Source: Fuerstiella sp. (lineage in GTDB: Bacteria; Planctomycetota; Planctomycetia; Planctomycetales; Planctomycetaceae). From it: a DNA stretch of 64,000 bases. The stretch lies in the NCBI GenBank assembly GCA_029247265.1, contig JAQWLN010000177.1, positions 95,971-159,970 of the forward strand. The letters are read 5' to 3'. Under the pieces are notes generated by a model. It was given only the letters and a program-made list of their open reading frames with translations, did not search any database and was not told the DNA's origin. Numbering within the stretch: the stretch's first letter is position 1; every line of letters starts with the position of its first letter. A program made the position numbers and the translations under genes. Positions 19,318-29,220 of this stretch are shown here, piece after piece.

Positions 19318-19586
19318 GAGTTAAAACTCCCGTTTGCACCGATCGGCATAAGGTAGGCACGTGGATCCGGTCACCAATCGCGGATTCGTGCGGTTTTGCC
19401 TGTGCAGGCTTGAAATCTGGGTGATCGTCAGCGGCTCAGCCTGCAAACTACTTGAACAGGCGGACATTCGGATAGAATAGCGAATCGTACCTGCCTGGGT
19501 CTATATGGTCAGCCAGGTGTGGGCCAAGAAACACCGTCCGATCCTTCGGATCCTGAAACCTCTCACAATCGCCAGGCGACGCCAAC

Positions 19587-20663
19587 ATGCGAACGTTATT
19601 TCTGTGTCTGACACTTCCAGGATTGTTGCCATGTGGCCTGCAGGCTGCTGACTCCGATTTGGCAACCATGCGTGAAAAAGCGGTGCGCTTCCTCCGTCTG
19701 ACACAAAACACGGATGGATCGTGGACTGAGGACAGAATGGTGGGCGTCACCGGTCTGGTCACCACGTCTTTGCTGCGGTCCGGACTTCCTGCGAAGAATC
19801 CCCTTGTTGCAGCCGGACTTGAGAACCTGCTCAGCCACCATCAGGCGGACGGTGGGTTCTATGCGGAAGGCAGCCTGCATCGAAACTACGAAACCTGCAT
19901 CACTGTGCTCGCGCTGTCTGCCGCTAATAACGGTGGACAGTATGACGAACACATCAAGAAGGCTCAGGGATTTCTGAAGGGGCTGCAATGGGACGAAGGT
20001 GAAGGTATCGAATCGTCCGACCCGGCTTTTGGTGGAGGCGGTTACGGTAGCCATCAGCGACCTGATCTTTCCAACACACAGTTCATGCTGGAAGCGTTAA
20101 AAAAATCAGGCATGAAAAAAGATGACCCCGCGATGCAGAGAGTCCTGGTATTTCTATCGAGAACACAGAACCTGGAAGGGCTTGGAAACGATACCGTCTT
20201 CGCAGGTAAGATCGGCGACGGTGGCTTCTACTACACGCCTGCAGCTGGTGGCGATTCCAAGGCTGGTGTTACTGAGAATGGTGGTCTGAGGTCATATGGC
20301 AGCATGACTTACGCCGGCTTGAAAAGCCTGATCTATGCTGGTCTCGACAAAAAGGACAAACGTGTCCAGGCCGCGACGGACTGGATCAGAAAGAACTACA
20401 CACTTGCCGAAAACCCCGGTATGGGACGGCAGGGCCTGTACTATTACTTCCACACATTCGCAAAAACGATGGACGTAATCGATGAAGACAGTTTCCAGGA
20501 CGCGGCGGGCAACACTCACGACTGGAGAGCTGAGCTCGTGGAACGGCTTGCCGGGCTGCAGCAGCCCAATGGCAAATGGACCAATCCCGCCGACCGCTGG
20601 TATGAAGGTGATCCGAATCTGGTGACGGCATACTGTCTGATGGCGTTGAGTTACTGCGAATAA
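19587..20663 (+). CDS. Secreted prenyltransferase/squalene-cyclase repeat protein
   Basis: 358 aa with a signal peptide (about residues 1-20: M-R-T-L-F-L-C-L, ending L-Q-A-A-D). The mature part has alpha-alpha repeat units with Q-N-T-D-G-S-W and Q-Q-P-N-G-K-W motifs, the QxxDGSW-like repeats of the terpenoid cyclase/prenyltransferase alpha-toroid. The catalytic DxDD of true squalene-hopene cyclases is not visible, and export makes terpene cyclisation unlikely. Many planctomycete genomes carry such exported proteins of unknown role. The SRPBCC gene follows 33 bases downstream on the same strand. Confidence 0.85.
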   Translation: MRTLFLCLTLPGLLPCGLQAADSDLATMREKAVRFLRLTQNTDGSWTEDRMVGVTGLVTTSLLRSGLPAKNPLVAAGLENLLSHHQADGGFYAEGSLHRNYETCITVLALSAANNGGQYDEHIKKAQGFLKGLQWDEGEGIESSDPAFGGGGYGSHQRPDLSNTQFMLEALKKSGMKKDDPAMQRVLVFLSRTQNLEGLGNDTVFAGKIGDGGFYYTPAAGGDSKAGVTENGGLRSYGSMTYAGLKSLIYAGLDKKDKRVQAATDWIRKNYTLAENPGMGRQGLYYYFHTFAKTMDVIDEDSFQDAAGNTHDWRAELVERLAGLQQPNGKWTNPADRWYEGDPNLVTAYCLMALSYCE

Positions 20664-20696
20664 CCAGATTCCGCCGTTGTTACTCGAAAGACAGGA

Positions 20697-21167
20697 ATGC
20701 CGGTCTTTGATTTTCGGTTTACCGTCGATGCGTCCGTGGACGTCGTTTCAGCATTCCATTTTGAACCGGGGATCCTGAAGACTCTGACCCCTCCACTGAT
20801 GATCCTGCAGGTGCATCAGTTCGAACCGCTGGGCGAGGGTTCGATTAGTGATTTTACGATGTGGATGGGACCAGTGCCGATTCGGTGGAGGGCCGTCCAT
20901 TCCTGCGTGTCCCCATCCGGCTTTACCGACACGCAGGTGGCAGGTCCGATGTGTTCGTGGGCCCACACCCATTCCTTTGTTGCCATAGGCGAAAACACGA
21001 CCGAAGTGCGCGAACACATCGAGTATGAACATTTCGGTGGCCTGCGCGGCCTGCGGTCACAATTGCTGTTTTCGCGAATCGGACTGCTGTCGCTGTTCAC
21101 GATGCGGAAGGTGATTACTCGGCGGGAGCTGCGCAGTCGCACGGCGCAGTACGATGTTCATTCGTGA
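20697..21167 (+). CDS. SRPBCC-family ligand-binding protein
   Basis: 156 aa. It begins with F-x-F-R-F-T-V-D-A-S, common to polyketide-cyclase/START-like (SRPBCC) proteins, and continues with a beta-rich pattern (G-E-G-S-I-S-D-F-T-M-W, then W-R-A-V-H-S, and a final long helix with R-R-E-L-R-S). Members bind small hydrophobic ligands. The ligand is unknown. It probably forms a two-gene unit with the upstream cyclase-like gene. Its 3' end overlaps the end of the convergent zinc-ribbon pseudogene by 10 bases. Confidence 0.75.
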   Translation: MPVFDFRFTVDASVDVVSAFHFEPGILKTLTPPLMILQVHQFEPLGEGSISDFTMWMGPVPIRWRAVHSCVSPSGFTDTQVAGPMCSWAHTHSFVAIGENTTEVREHIEYEHFGGLRGLRSQLLFSRIGLLSLFTMRKVITRRELRSRTAQYDVHS

Positions 21168-22227
21168 ACCAGCAGGATCCATGCACCACCGCCAACCACC
21201 AGCACGAGGCCGCCAAGCATCAGGCCTGTATACTTCAGGAATCCCGCCGGCGTTCGATTGACCTCGAAGATGTAGGCATCATCCGGATCGATCTCAGGCA
21301 GGCTGCTCCGCAGCAGATCCTTTTCTTCCCGCCCCAGTCCCGTGATATCGTTGATGATCATCCCCGTATGAGTATCGGTCAGCATCAGCCCGTCGACGTC
21401 AGCTTCTGTTGGAGCTGTTGTGGAATAGAGGATGAACTTTGGGGTTTCCGTGGATTCGACAGGAACACAGGGAATCCAAACTTTAGTCATGCGATTTGTA
21501 GCCGTTTCTTCGGCAACATATTCGCCTGTTGACGGCTCAATACCGGTGACCGTGAAGTACACGTTTCCACCCGGTCCGTTGGATGTCAGTTCAGCCAGCG
21601 AGATCTGTGTTGGACTGCTGCCGGCTTTCAAACTGAGACGTAGCTCCTAGATCCCCAGGACGAACAGAATCACACCCAGAATTAGCATCGCTCCGTTGAG
21701 CCGATTCAGATTGAATGTCATTGATGGCAGTCCTCCCCCGAGCGACTTCTTACTGTCCACCGTTTTGGGGGAGGTTGTCTTCTTCTTCTTTCGCGGCGGA
21801 ACTGATCCATAGGCCCCATATGAATCAGCAGGCGAGTCATCGTCGTAGGACCGACCTTAGTCATCTTCTCCGAAATCGTCGAAGGCTCCCCCAAAGCCGT
21901 CATCAACTGGTGAGTCACCAAATTCGTCTGCGTATGGATTCTGTGCCCTCTTCTTTCTCTTCCTTGCAGCGGTTGCCTTCTTTTTCTTCTTCCTCGGTGT
22001 TGGAGCATCAGGTGAACGTCCCTGTGCCGCGTTCGCACCCGAGGATGCTGTCTTGTCCTGGGAGACGCGTCAGCCGACCGTTTCGGTTTAACTCTCGGCG
22101 CAGCGGCCTCACTGTGACTGGCCAGTACGATGGCACCGCAATCACGGCACTTGAATTTCTTGCCGATGAGTTCGTCCTTCAGGCGATACTTCCGTTCGCA
22201 GCTGTGGCACGCAACATCGATCGGCAT
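21158..22227 (-). pseudogene. Zinc-ribbon membrane protein, disrupted (one frameshift, two in-frame stops)
   Basis: The start is the ATG at 22227 (M-P-I-D-V-A-C-H-S-C). Residues 1-32 form a CxxC...CxxC zinc ribbon (C-H-S-C and C-R-D-C-G), the MJ0042-like type common in planctomycetes. At about 22060-22062 one base seems lost from a short homopolymer. The shifted frame continues through a Lys-rich then Asp/Gly-rich linker to TAA at 21857-21859, then in the same frame through a Lys/Pro-rich segment and a membrane helix (G-A-M-L-I-L-G-V-I-L-F) to TAG at 21647-21649, and again in the same frame through a soluble domain and a C-terminal helix (L-M-L-G-G-L-V-L-V-V-G). If repaired it would encode about 356 aa. 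Both stops could be Tyr codons changed at the last base. An alternative reading is two or three separate small genes; the shared frame across both stops argues against that. Confidence 0.7.
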
Positions 22228-22551
22228 GATGGTGGGCTTTCCAATGAAGAACAGTGAATGCCGTGTCCAGGATGCCAAACATCTGTCGAAGTCGCCCCGG
22301 GCACACTTTGGGTATACCCTCGGTCCGATTCTGTCGCAATCCAGTACGGGCATCAATCCGCTGGATTTCGTCGTCGATCCTCACAACAATCGACGATGAT
22401 GCGGAGAGTGTGAACGCCGCGCGCACGTTTGTGGCTACGATGGAGCATGGCCAGCCTTCGGCTCAGTCCGCGAAAGCGACGCTGCCGATTGTCAGACGCC
22501 GCCAACTCCCCTGGGGCAGCCGTCGCGAGCAGCGTCTGTCGGGCGTTGAGA
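22228..22551. other. Intergenic region, no gene seen
   Basis: These 324 bases lie between the zinc-ribbon pseudogene and the BON-domain gene, both on the minus strand. Short open frames on both strands are Arg-rich and overlap each other. I see no RNA, hairpin or repeat of note. Confidence 0.4.
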
Positions 22552-23232
22552 TTACTCGGCCGCAATCAGAATGCGGTTTTCGACCTTCCGTACACCAGGT
22601 CTGAGTCGAATCAGATTCGCCGCCAGCCGCCGCGCGGCTGCGTTATTGACCGCACCATCCAGAACAGCCACGCCGACACTGGAGACACTGACGGAAACGT
22701 TGCGAAATTCCGGACGTTGCAGAGCGACACGGTTTATCGCATAGCCGGAGGCAGGTGCCAGGCCGGAACCTGCGTTTGGCGACGGGTAACTGAAAGCGAT
22801 TCTCAATGATGTGGGAATGCTTCGCGGCGTCCCCGTCTGCTGATTTCCGCCCGTTGGCACACTGGCTTCTGCAAGAGCACGAAATAATCGATTGGCGCCG
22901 GTGTCGGTTGCCACAGCACCGCCCACAAAGTTGCCCGTCTGGTTGCTGCCGATGAATGTTTCTCTGGTGTTACCGCCGGCAACACCGCCGTCCTGGCCAC
23001 CGCCGTCGAGACCCTGTGTTGTGCGCCCGCCGGCGCCTTCTGTTGTGCCACCGCCTTCTGTTGCAGAACCCTGCGCTGCGGCATTGCCACCGCCGGTCGC
23101 CGTCTGGCCACCACCGCCGATTTGACCCAGTTGAGCCATCGCCTCGGCAGAGAACAGAAGAGCCGCTGAGAATGTGACGTGAAGAAATAATTGTCTTGTC
23201 TGCACGGGAATCCATCCTTCGCTGAGAACCAT
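22552..23232 (-). CDS. Secreted BON-domain protein with Gly-rich spacer
   Basis: 226 aa. A signal peptide (about residues 10-34, ending A-M-A-Q) is followed by a low-complexity Gly/Gln/Thr spacer (about 35-85) and a C-terminal BON-like domain (about 155-226: V-S-V-S-S-V-G-V-A-V-L-D-G-A-V and late R-P-G-V-R-K-V-E-N). BON domains occur in periplasmic lipid-associated proteins such as OsmY. A Met a few codons in could be the true start. Stand-alone gene. Confidence 0.75.
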   Translation of the reverse strand: MVLSEGWIPVQTRQLFLHVTFSAALLFSAEAMAQLGQIGGGGQTATGGGNAAAQGSATEGGGTTEGAGGRTTQGLDGGGQDGGVAGGNTRETFIGSNQTGNFVGGAVATDTGANRLFRALAEASVPTGGNQQTGTPRSIPTSLRIAFSYPSPNAGSGLAPASGYAINRVALQRPEFRNVSVSVSSVGVAVLDGAVNNAAARRLAANLIRLRPGVRKVENRILIAAE

Positions 23233-23629
23233 CAGTTGTGGCAGGCACGTGAACGCACGTCTTCCATCATATGCACTAAAGCACGTCCGCTACATGGAAT
23301 ATCGCAAGATTCGCGATTGCGATCCTGACGAAACGGCGAGAACAGCGGCTGCCCATCCGAGATTCGCAGATTCCGTCACTGAAATCGTTTCATCTGGCGC
23401 AGAGGGCACAGAAAGTCTCGTGTTTGACGGGCATGCACCTGATTTAAGCAGGCTGTCGGTGAGGCAGTCTGCTCCGGTGGTTCCGACAGTTCTGACGCCG
23501 TATATACAAAGCAGATTTGCCACTGAAGGTAGCGTACTTCAGATTCTGGTCATGGTCCTGATCCAGCGGTAAACTGGCGTGCTGCATCATCCCTTACGTC
23601 AACCAACGAGCCACGTCGCGAATCTACAA
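23233..23629. other. Divergent intergenic region, no gene seen
   Basis: These 397 bases separate the BON gene (minus) from the EamA transporter (plus). A 107-codon plus-strand frame at 23249-23572 shows no known motif and no clear ribosome-binding site, so I do not call it. Confidence 0.4.
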
Positions 23630-24523
23630 ATGGGAACAGGTGAGATAGCTGCTCTGGCCGCTGCTGCGTTCTGGGCGGCAGCCAGCTTGTTGTACGGCAA
23701 AACGAAGCTCTCTGCATGGGGAATGAATCTCGGCAAGAACGTGATTGCCAGTCTGATTCTGCTGGGGCAATTGTATGTGCTGTCTTCGCTCAACGGTTCG
23801 GACATTTTCAAGGCAGATTTCCATGCCTGGTCATGGCTCAGCCTGAGCGGCGCGATTGGCATCATGCTGGGTGACACGTGTTATTTTCGCAGTCTGCAGA
23901 TTCTGGGCCCGCGAAAGGCACTCATCGTTTCGACGACAGCTCCGATTTTCGCTGCTGTTCTGGGCTACGTTCTGCTGGACGAATCCGTAACGGTTACGGT
24001 TGCCGTCGGCATCCTTGTGACTACCGGCGCGGTTGTCTGGGTTGTGTCCGACGGACGTTCTACCGACGAAGCCCCCGGCCTGTTTCCCGGGTCGGCACTT
24101 GCAGGAGTCACTGCCGGCGTTCTTGGGGCTATCTGCCAGGCGGTTGGAGCAGTCTGTTCGAAGATCGGCATGGAGGACTGCGATCCCGTCGAGGCGGCAC
24201 TGATTCGTTTGTCCGTGTCGGCGGTGGGCGCGTTTCTTGTAGTTGCGGCTTTGGGGCAATTGAAGTCTGTGACCACTAAACTCGCTGACGTCGGCCTGTT
24301 GCGTCGGTTTGTGCCCGCTGTGATTGCCGGGACGTGGCTGGGAATCTGGCTTAGCCAGGTGGCTTTCAAGCATACATCTGTGTCGGTGGCCATCACCCTG
24401 CTGGCCACTACTCCGTTGTTTGCCATTCCACTCGTTCGAATATTTTACGGTCATCGCGTGTCCGGCATAGCTGTGGTTGGCACGGTTCTGGCGATTGTCG
24501 GTGTCTACCTGGTCGTGTCGTAA
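23630..24523 (+). CDS. EamA/DMT-superfamily permease
   Basis: 297 aa from the ATG at 23630. The frame opens at a GTG at 23579, but M-G-T-G-E-I-A-A-L begins the first helix. Hydrophobicity fits ten transmembrane helices in two five-helix halves, as in EamA (DUF6) transporters. Conserved points include the early helix with A-F-W-A-A-A-S-L-L-Y-G-K and the end-of-half motif with Glu-rich D-E-S-V-T. It probably exports a small metabolite or amino acid across the inner membrane. The substrate is unknown. Confidence 0.88.
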   Translation: MGTGEIAALAAAAFWAAASLLYGKTKLSAWGMNLGKNVIASLILLGQLYVLSSLNGSDIFKADFHAWSWLSLSGAIGIMLGDTCYFRSLQILGPRKALIVSTTAPIFAAVLGYVLLDESVTVTVAVGILVTTGAVVWVVSDGRSTDEAPGLFPGSALAGVTAGVLGAICQAVGAVCSKIGMEDCDPVEAALIRLSVSAVGAFLVVAALGQLKSVTTKLADVGLLRRFVPAVIAGTWLGIWLSQVAFKHTSVSVAITLLATTPLFAIPLVRIFYGHRVSGIAVVGTVLAIVGVYLVVS

Positions 24524-24679
24524 CACTTCAGACGTCCGGCCACTTTATCAGCACTGCTCTTTCCACAAAAATCGTGGCAAAAAGTCACCATCTCCTGATA
24601 GTCTGGAGCGAAATCCCTGGCATGAATCAACTCCTGCCGGATGATTCCTGTTCCGTATTTGCGATCCTTGAGAGTCATC

Positions 24680-27600
24680 ATGCTGATGTTCATTCGGGCC
24701 GTTGTCATATTATTGATTCCCGCCGTTTCATTCGCCGCCGATCAGTCGTCTGATCAAAACATCGGGTTGCGGAAAAACGTTCCGGACGTCTGGGCGTTTC
24801 AGCATGCGACAGTCGTGGTGCGCCCTGGCGAAGTCGTTAACGATGCGACTGTTGTCATTCGCGATGGCAAGATCAGTTCAGTAGGTGCAGCAGCTACATC
24901 GCCGGCTGATGCACGTCTGATCGATCTGACCGGCAGGATAGTATACGCCGGGTTCATCGATGCATATTCGGAAGTCGCGCTTTCCTCAGACCGCCTCAGC
25001 CGAACAGCTCGACATTGGAATGCAAACGTCACGCCACAGTTGTCGGTCGCACAGCAGCCAGGAGCCGCCTCAAAAAATGAACAACTTCGAACGCAGGGCA
25101 TCGTCGCCCAGCTTCGTGCCCCGTCGACGGGGGTTGTTCGAGGTCGGAGCACACTGGTCGCGACGGGGACGAATGATCCCTCTCATTCCGTTCTCAGTGA
25201 CGATGTCGCGCAGCATCTTGAACTGACGGTGGCCAAACGAGACCGCGAAAATTATCCCGGATCGCCCATGGGCGCCGTAGCACTTGCTCGGCAGGCGATC
25301 TACGACGCTCAGTGGTATCGCGACGCATGGAATGCGGCGAACGCTCATCCGAAACTGCCGCGTCCGGAACGCAACGACGCTCTGAATGCGTTGCAGCCGG
25401 TCCTGAGCGGCACCCAACCCATCATTGTGGAAACGTCGAACGAGCTGTTTCTTCTGCGAGCCGATCGGTTTGCCAATGAATTTGGACTGAATCTGATTGT
25501 TCGAGGTAGTGGACATGAATACCGTCGGCTGGACGACATCGCCGCCACAAATCGGATCGTGATCCTACCTCTTAACTTCTCGCAACCACCGAACGTCAGT
25601 ACAGCAGAGGCTGCAGAGAACGTCACGCTGGAGTCACTGCTGCACTGGGACATCGCTCCGGAAAATCCTGCTCGCGTTGCTGCCGCCGGGATGATGCTTG
25701 CTTTCACGACTGACGGATTGCCATCAACCAGTGACTTTCTAAAGCAGCTTCGCAAAGCTGTGGCCAGAGGATTGGCCAAAGATGCCGCGTTAGAAGCTCT
25801 GACTTTGACGCCAGCTGCCCTGTTCGGCGTTGCCGCACAGCTGGGGTCAGTCGAGCCAGGTAAACTGGCCAGTCTTGTCATCGCAGACGGTGACGTCTTT
25901 GACCCGAAGACAAAGGTCGTGGAAACCTGGGTGGCGGGCGAACGCTTCGAGCATGCTCAGGAACCGCGAACGGATCTGACAGGAATGTACGAGGTCCGAT
26001 TGCAGAAAGCGTCGGGCTTTGAAGAACGGCTGTACGTGGAGTTGAAACGAGATGGCAAGAAGTCCAGCGGGCGAGCCGCGTTATCACCGATTGAAGAGCC
26101 TGCTGACGCAGACAACGAATCGTCGAAAGATGTAGGCGACAAGAAGCAGGAAACTGAAAAGGACGCCACGGATATTGTCAGCCTGAAGCATGTTCAGCTG
26201 CGAGACTTTACAGCCACAGGGCAATTTGAAGCTGAAAAATTCGGTGGTAATGGTGCAGCTCGCATGACGCTGGTATTCAGCGACACGTCAGCTGACCCGA
26301 AGAAAGACGTTGTGGCACTTGGCAGTGTCGTCTGGCCATCCGGCCAATCTTCATTGGCATCGGCTGTGCGAATCAGCGCCGTCGAAAAGTCTGAAGGTGC
26401 TGACACTAAAAAAGAAATCGGCGACAGTTCGAAGTCGTCGCTGCCCGCGTCATTTGAAGTCAATTTTCCGCTGGGCGCGTTCGGCCGGTCCACCAATGTG
26501 ACGCCCGCGGGGCCCACGGCGTTTACCAATGCCACGATCTGGACGTGTGGTCCAAAAGGCGTGATAAAAAAAGGCACGATCCTGATCGATGATGGACGTG
26601 TTATCGGTGTGGGACGTACGTTGCTGCTGCCCGACAACGCAACAATTATCAACCTTCGCGGCCGACACGTCACACCCGGAATCATCGACTGTCACTCTCA
26701 CATGGCAACGGACGGCGGCGTCAACGAATCGACTCAGGCTGTTACGTGCGAAGTGCGAATCGGTGATTTTGTCGACTGCGATGACATTTCCATCTACCGG
26801 CAACTGGCTGGTGGTGTCACCACCTCCAACATTCTGCACGGCTCGGCCAATCCTATCGGCGGCCAGAATCAGGTGATCAAACTGCGCTGGGGATCGACTG
26901 GCGAGCAGATGAAGTTTTCGGAAGCACCCGCCGGAGTGAAATTTGCGTTGGGCGAAAACGTCAAGCAAAGCAACTGGGGCGACGAATATACAACTCGTTA
27001 TCCGCAGACGCGCATGGGAGTTCAGCAGATTTTCCGCGACTCATTTCAGGCGGCTCAGGAATATGCAGCACGCATGGATGCATGGCATAAAAATCACCGG
27101 GGACTGCCGCCGCGGCGCGATCTGGAACTGGACGCACTGCGTGAGATTGTTGAAGGTGATCGCTGGATTCACTGCCACAGTTATCGGCAGGACGAAATTC
27201 TTGCACTGATTCGAGTGCTGAACGAATACGAAATCACGATCGGCACATTTCAGCATATTCTGGAGGGCTATAAAGTCGCTGACGAGATGGCTAAACACGG
27301 TGCCATGGGTTCCGCGTTCTCTGACTGGTGGGCCTACAAGTTCGAAGTGTACGACGCCATTCCTTATGGCGGGGCGTTGATGCATAAGGCGGGCGTCGTG
27401 GTGTCCTTCAATTCCGATGATGCGGAACTGGCGACTCGTCTGAATCAGGAAGCGGCCAAGGCAGTCAAGTATGGCGGTGTCTCGCCGGCCGATGCGTTGA
27501 AATTTGTCACGCTGAATCCCGCCAGACAGCTGCGAATCGATCAGTATGTGGGCTCTCTGGAAGTCGGCAAGCACGCAGACCTGGCTGTCTGGAACGGGCC

Positions 27601-27868
27601 GCCGCTTTCGAACTACAGCCGGTGCGAGCAGACGTGGATCGACGGTGCGTTGCACTTTGATCGCGATGAAGACGAAGCTCACCGTCAACGCATTGCCGAA
27701 ATGCGAAATACTCTGATCCAGAAAATTTTGACATCGGGTGAAAAAATGCGCGGTGTTGGAGAAGACGATGATGACCCGAGTGCGCTGTGGCCTCGTCACG
27801 ACGAGTTTTGCCATGCTCATGGTCACGACCACGGTGAGCATGAACATAGTCACTCAGAATCCCACTGA
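24680..27868 (+). CDS. Secreted two-domain amidohydrolase with His-rich tail
   Basis: 1062 aa from the ATG at 24680, which follows GAGAG and starts a signal peptide (about residues 1-20). The frame opens upstream at 24641. It contains two amidohydrolase-like halves. The first (about 35-420) has D-A-Y-S-E in place of the metal-binding H-x-H. The second (about 620-1030) has an intact D-C-H-S-H, later H-C-H-S-Y and a final N-S-D-D with the Asp ligand. Between them lies an Asp/Glu/Lys-rich spacer and a beta region. The C-terminus ends in a His-rich tail (six or more His in the last 20 residues), likely metal-binding. The first half probably has no hydrolase activity. The next gene, 8 bases downstream, is a second amidohydrolase. 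Confidence 0.88.
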   Translation: MLMFIRAVVILLIPAVSFAADQSSDQNIGLRKNVPDVWAFQHATVVVRPGEVVNDATVVIRDGKISSVGAAATSPADARLIDLTGRIVYAGFIDAYSEVALSSDRLSRTARHWNANVTPQLSVAQQPGAASKNEQLRTQGIVAQLRAPSTGVVRGRSTLVATGTNDPSHSVLSDDVAQHLELTVAKRDRENYPGSPMGAVALARQAIYDAQWYRDAWNAANAHPKLPRPERNDALNALQPVLSGTQPIIVETSNELFLLRADRFANEFGLNLIVRGSGHEYRRLDDIAATNRIVILPLNFSQPPNVSTAEAAENVTLESLLHWDIAPENPARVAAAGMMLAFTTDGLPSTSDFLKQLRKAVARGLAKDAALEALTLTPAALFGVAAQLGSVEPGKLASLVIADGDVFDPKTKVVETWVAGERFEHAQEPRTDLTGMYEVRLQKASGFEERLYVELKRDGKKSSGRAALSPIEEPADADNESSKDVGDKKQETEKDATDIVSLKHVQLRDFTATGQFEAEKFGGNGAARMTLVFSDTSADPKKDVVALGSVVWPSGQSSLASAVRISAVEKSEGADTKKEIGDSSKSSLPASFEVNFPLGAFGRSTNVTPAGPTAFTNATIWTCGPKGVIKKGTILIDDGRVIGVGRTLLLPDNATIINLRGRHVTPGIIDCHSHMATDGGVNESTQAVTCEVRIGDFVDCDDISIYRQLAGGVTTSNILHGSANPIGGQNQVIKLRWGSTGEQMKFSEAPAGVKFALGENVKQSNWGDEYTTRYPQTRMGVQQIFRDSFQAAQEYAARMDAWHKNHRGLPPRRDLELDALREIVEGDRWIHCHSYRQDEILALIRVLNEYEITIGTFQHILEGYKVADEMAKHGAMGSAFSDWWAYKFEVYDAIPYGGALMHKAGVVVSFNSDDAELATRLNQEAAKAVKYGGVSPADALKFVTLNPARQLRIDQYVGSLEVGKHADLAVWNGPPLSNYSRCEQTWIDGALHFDRDEDEAHRQRIAEMRNTLIQKILTSGEKMRGVGEDDDDPSALWPRHDEFCHAHGHDHGEHEHSHSESH

Positions 27869-27876
27869 AAATACCC

Positions 27877-29202
27877 ATGACGACTAACACAGAATTCTCA
27901 ATGTCGAAACGGTTCCTGCACAAGGTCGGCGCGCTGACAGTGACACGACTATTGTTGTGCTTAACCGTGTCGCTGATACCGTCAATGGGCACAGCGAATG
28001 CGGAAATCCCTGGTGCGCCACAGAAACGACCGGTCGCTTTGACGAATTGCAATATTCACCCGATCGTCGGGCCAATGGTCAGGAAGGGCACTATTGTCTT
28101 TGAGGGTGGACGGATCACCGCGATTGGCACGGACGTGCCCCTCACAAAGAAGACCGAAGTGATCGATCTGCAGGGCCAGCACGTTTACCCTGGCCTGATC
28201 GAAGCCCATTCTCAGATCGGACTGAAAGAGATCTCGGCCGTGCGAGCCAGCCGAGACTATTCCGAAGCCGGCAGTATCAACCCCAACGTGCGGGCCAATG
28301 TCAGCGTGAATCCCGACAGTGAAGTCATTCCGGTCACACGGGCCAACGGCGTGCTGATGGCCGTTTCCGCACCCAGCGGTGGGCGAGTCAGCGGTGTGGC
28401 TTCTGTGATGCAGTTGGATGGCTGGACGTATGAAGACATGACTCTGAAGGCAGCTGCCGCGATGGTTGTTGACTGGCCGTCGTCGCCTTCGAGCGGTGAG
28501 AGTTCAGGACTGAGGGTTCTGCGCGAATTATTCGACGATGTGCGAGCCTACAGGGCCGCTCGGAATGCCGATGCGGGCGAGCAGCCATTTGACATACGTC
28601 TGGATGCGATGCTTCCGGTCATTGCCGGCGACGTACCCGTTATGGCGCTCGCCAACAGAGCGTTCGAGATCCAGGCGGCTGTTTCATTCGCAGTGGAGCA
28701 GAAGATTCGCCTGATCATATTCGGAGGGCACGACGCTGAAGTCTGTGCCGCTCTGCTGAAGAAACATGACGTGCCCGTGATTATCGATTCCACTCACCGC
28801 AAGCCCTCACGACGGCACGAACCCTATGACGTGGCATACACTCTGCCAGCGCGACTCAGCAAAGCAGGCGTGCAGTTCTGTATTTCCGGTTCGGATCGAA
28901 ATGCTACATGGAACGCCAGAAACCTGCCCTATCATGCGGCCACGGCAGCAGCTCATGGCTTGCGTCGCGGCGAAGCTCTGCGATCTGTGACTTTGTATCC
29001 AGCACAGATTCTTGGGATTGCAGATCGAGTTGGCTCGCTGGAACCAGGTAAAGACGCCACGCTGATCGTTACGACGGGTGATCCGCTTGAGACGAAAACT
29101 CACGTGACTCGAGCATATGTTCAGGGCCGCAGCGTGCAACTCACCAGCCGCCACACTCGACTGCGCGACAAGTACCTCGAAAAATATCGCCAGCAGAAGT
29201 GA
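27877..29202 (+). CDS. Secreted amidohydrolase-like protein, partner of preceding gene
   Basis: 441 aa from 27877; Met at 27901 (M-S-K-R-F-L-H-K) is the likelier start and begins a signal peptide ending T-A-N-A. It is similar in plan to the first half of the preceding protein: R-K-G-T-I-V-F-E-G-G-R-I-T-A, G-L-I-E-A-H-S-Q-I, and a closing L-E-P-G-K-D-A-T-L-I-V-T-T-G-D. H-S-Q replaces H-x-H, so the usual metal site is incomplete. It may pair with the larger protein, which keeps an intact site. The 8-base spacing indicates one operon. Activity cannot be predicted. Confidence 0.82.
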   Translation: MTTNTEFSMSKRFLHKVGALTVTRLLLCLTVSLIPSMGTANAEIPGAPQKRPVALTNCNIHPIVGPMVRKGTIVFEGGRITAIGTDVPLTKKTEVIDLQGQHVYPGLIEAHSQIGLKEISAVRASRDYSEAGSINPNVRANVSVNPDSEVIPVTRANGVLMAVSAPSGGRVSGVASVMQLDGWTYEDMTLKAAAAMVVDWPSSPSSGESSGLRVLRELFDDVRAYRAARNADAGEQPFDIRLDAMLPVIAGDVPVMALANRAFEIQAAVSFAVEQKIRLIIFGGHDAEVCAALLKKHDVPVIIDSTHRKPSRRHEPYDVAYTLPARLSKAGVQFCISGSDRNATWNARNLPYHAATAAAHGLRRGEALRSVTLYPAQILGIADRVGSLEPGKDATLIVTTGDPLETKTHVTRAYVQGRSVQLTSRHTRLRDKYLEKYRQQK

Positions 29203-29220
29203 CTGAGAAACGGCGCGGGT

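Noticed and set aside
22956..23177. Pro/Arg/His-rich plus-strand frames over the BON gene
   Set aside because: They are translations of its Gly/Gln-rich spacer on the opposite strand.
27041..27853. 270-aa minus-strand frame opposite the amidohydrolase
   Set aside because: No family pattern; it mirrors an intact and well-marked coding frame.
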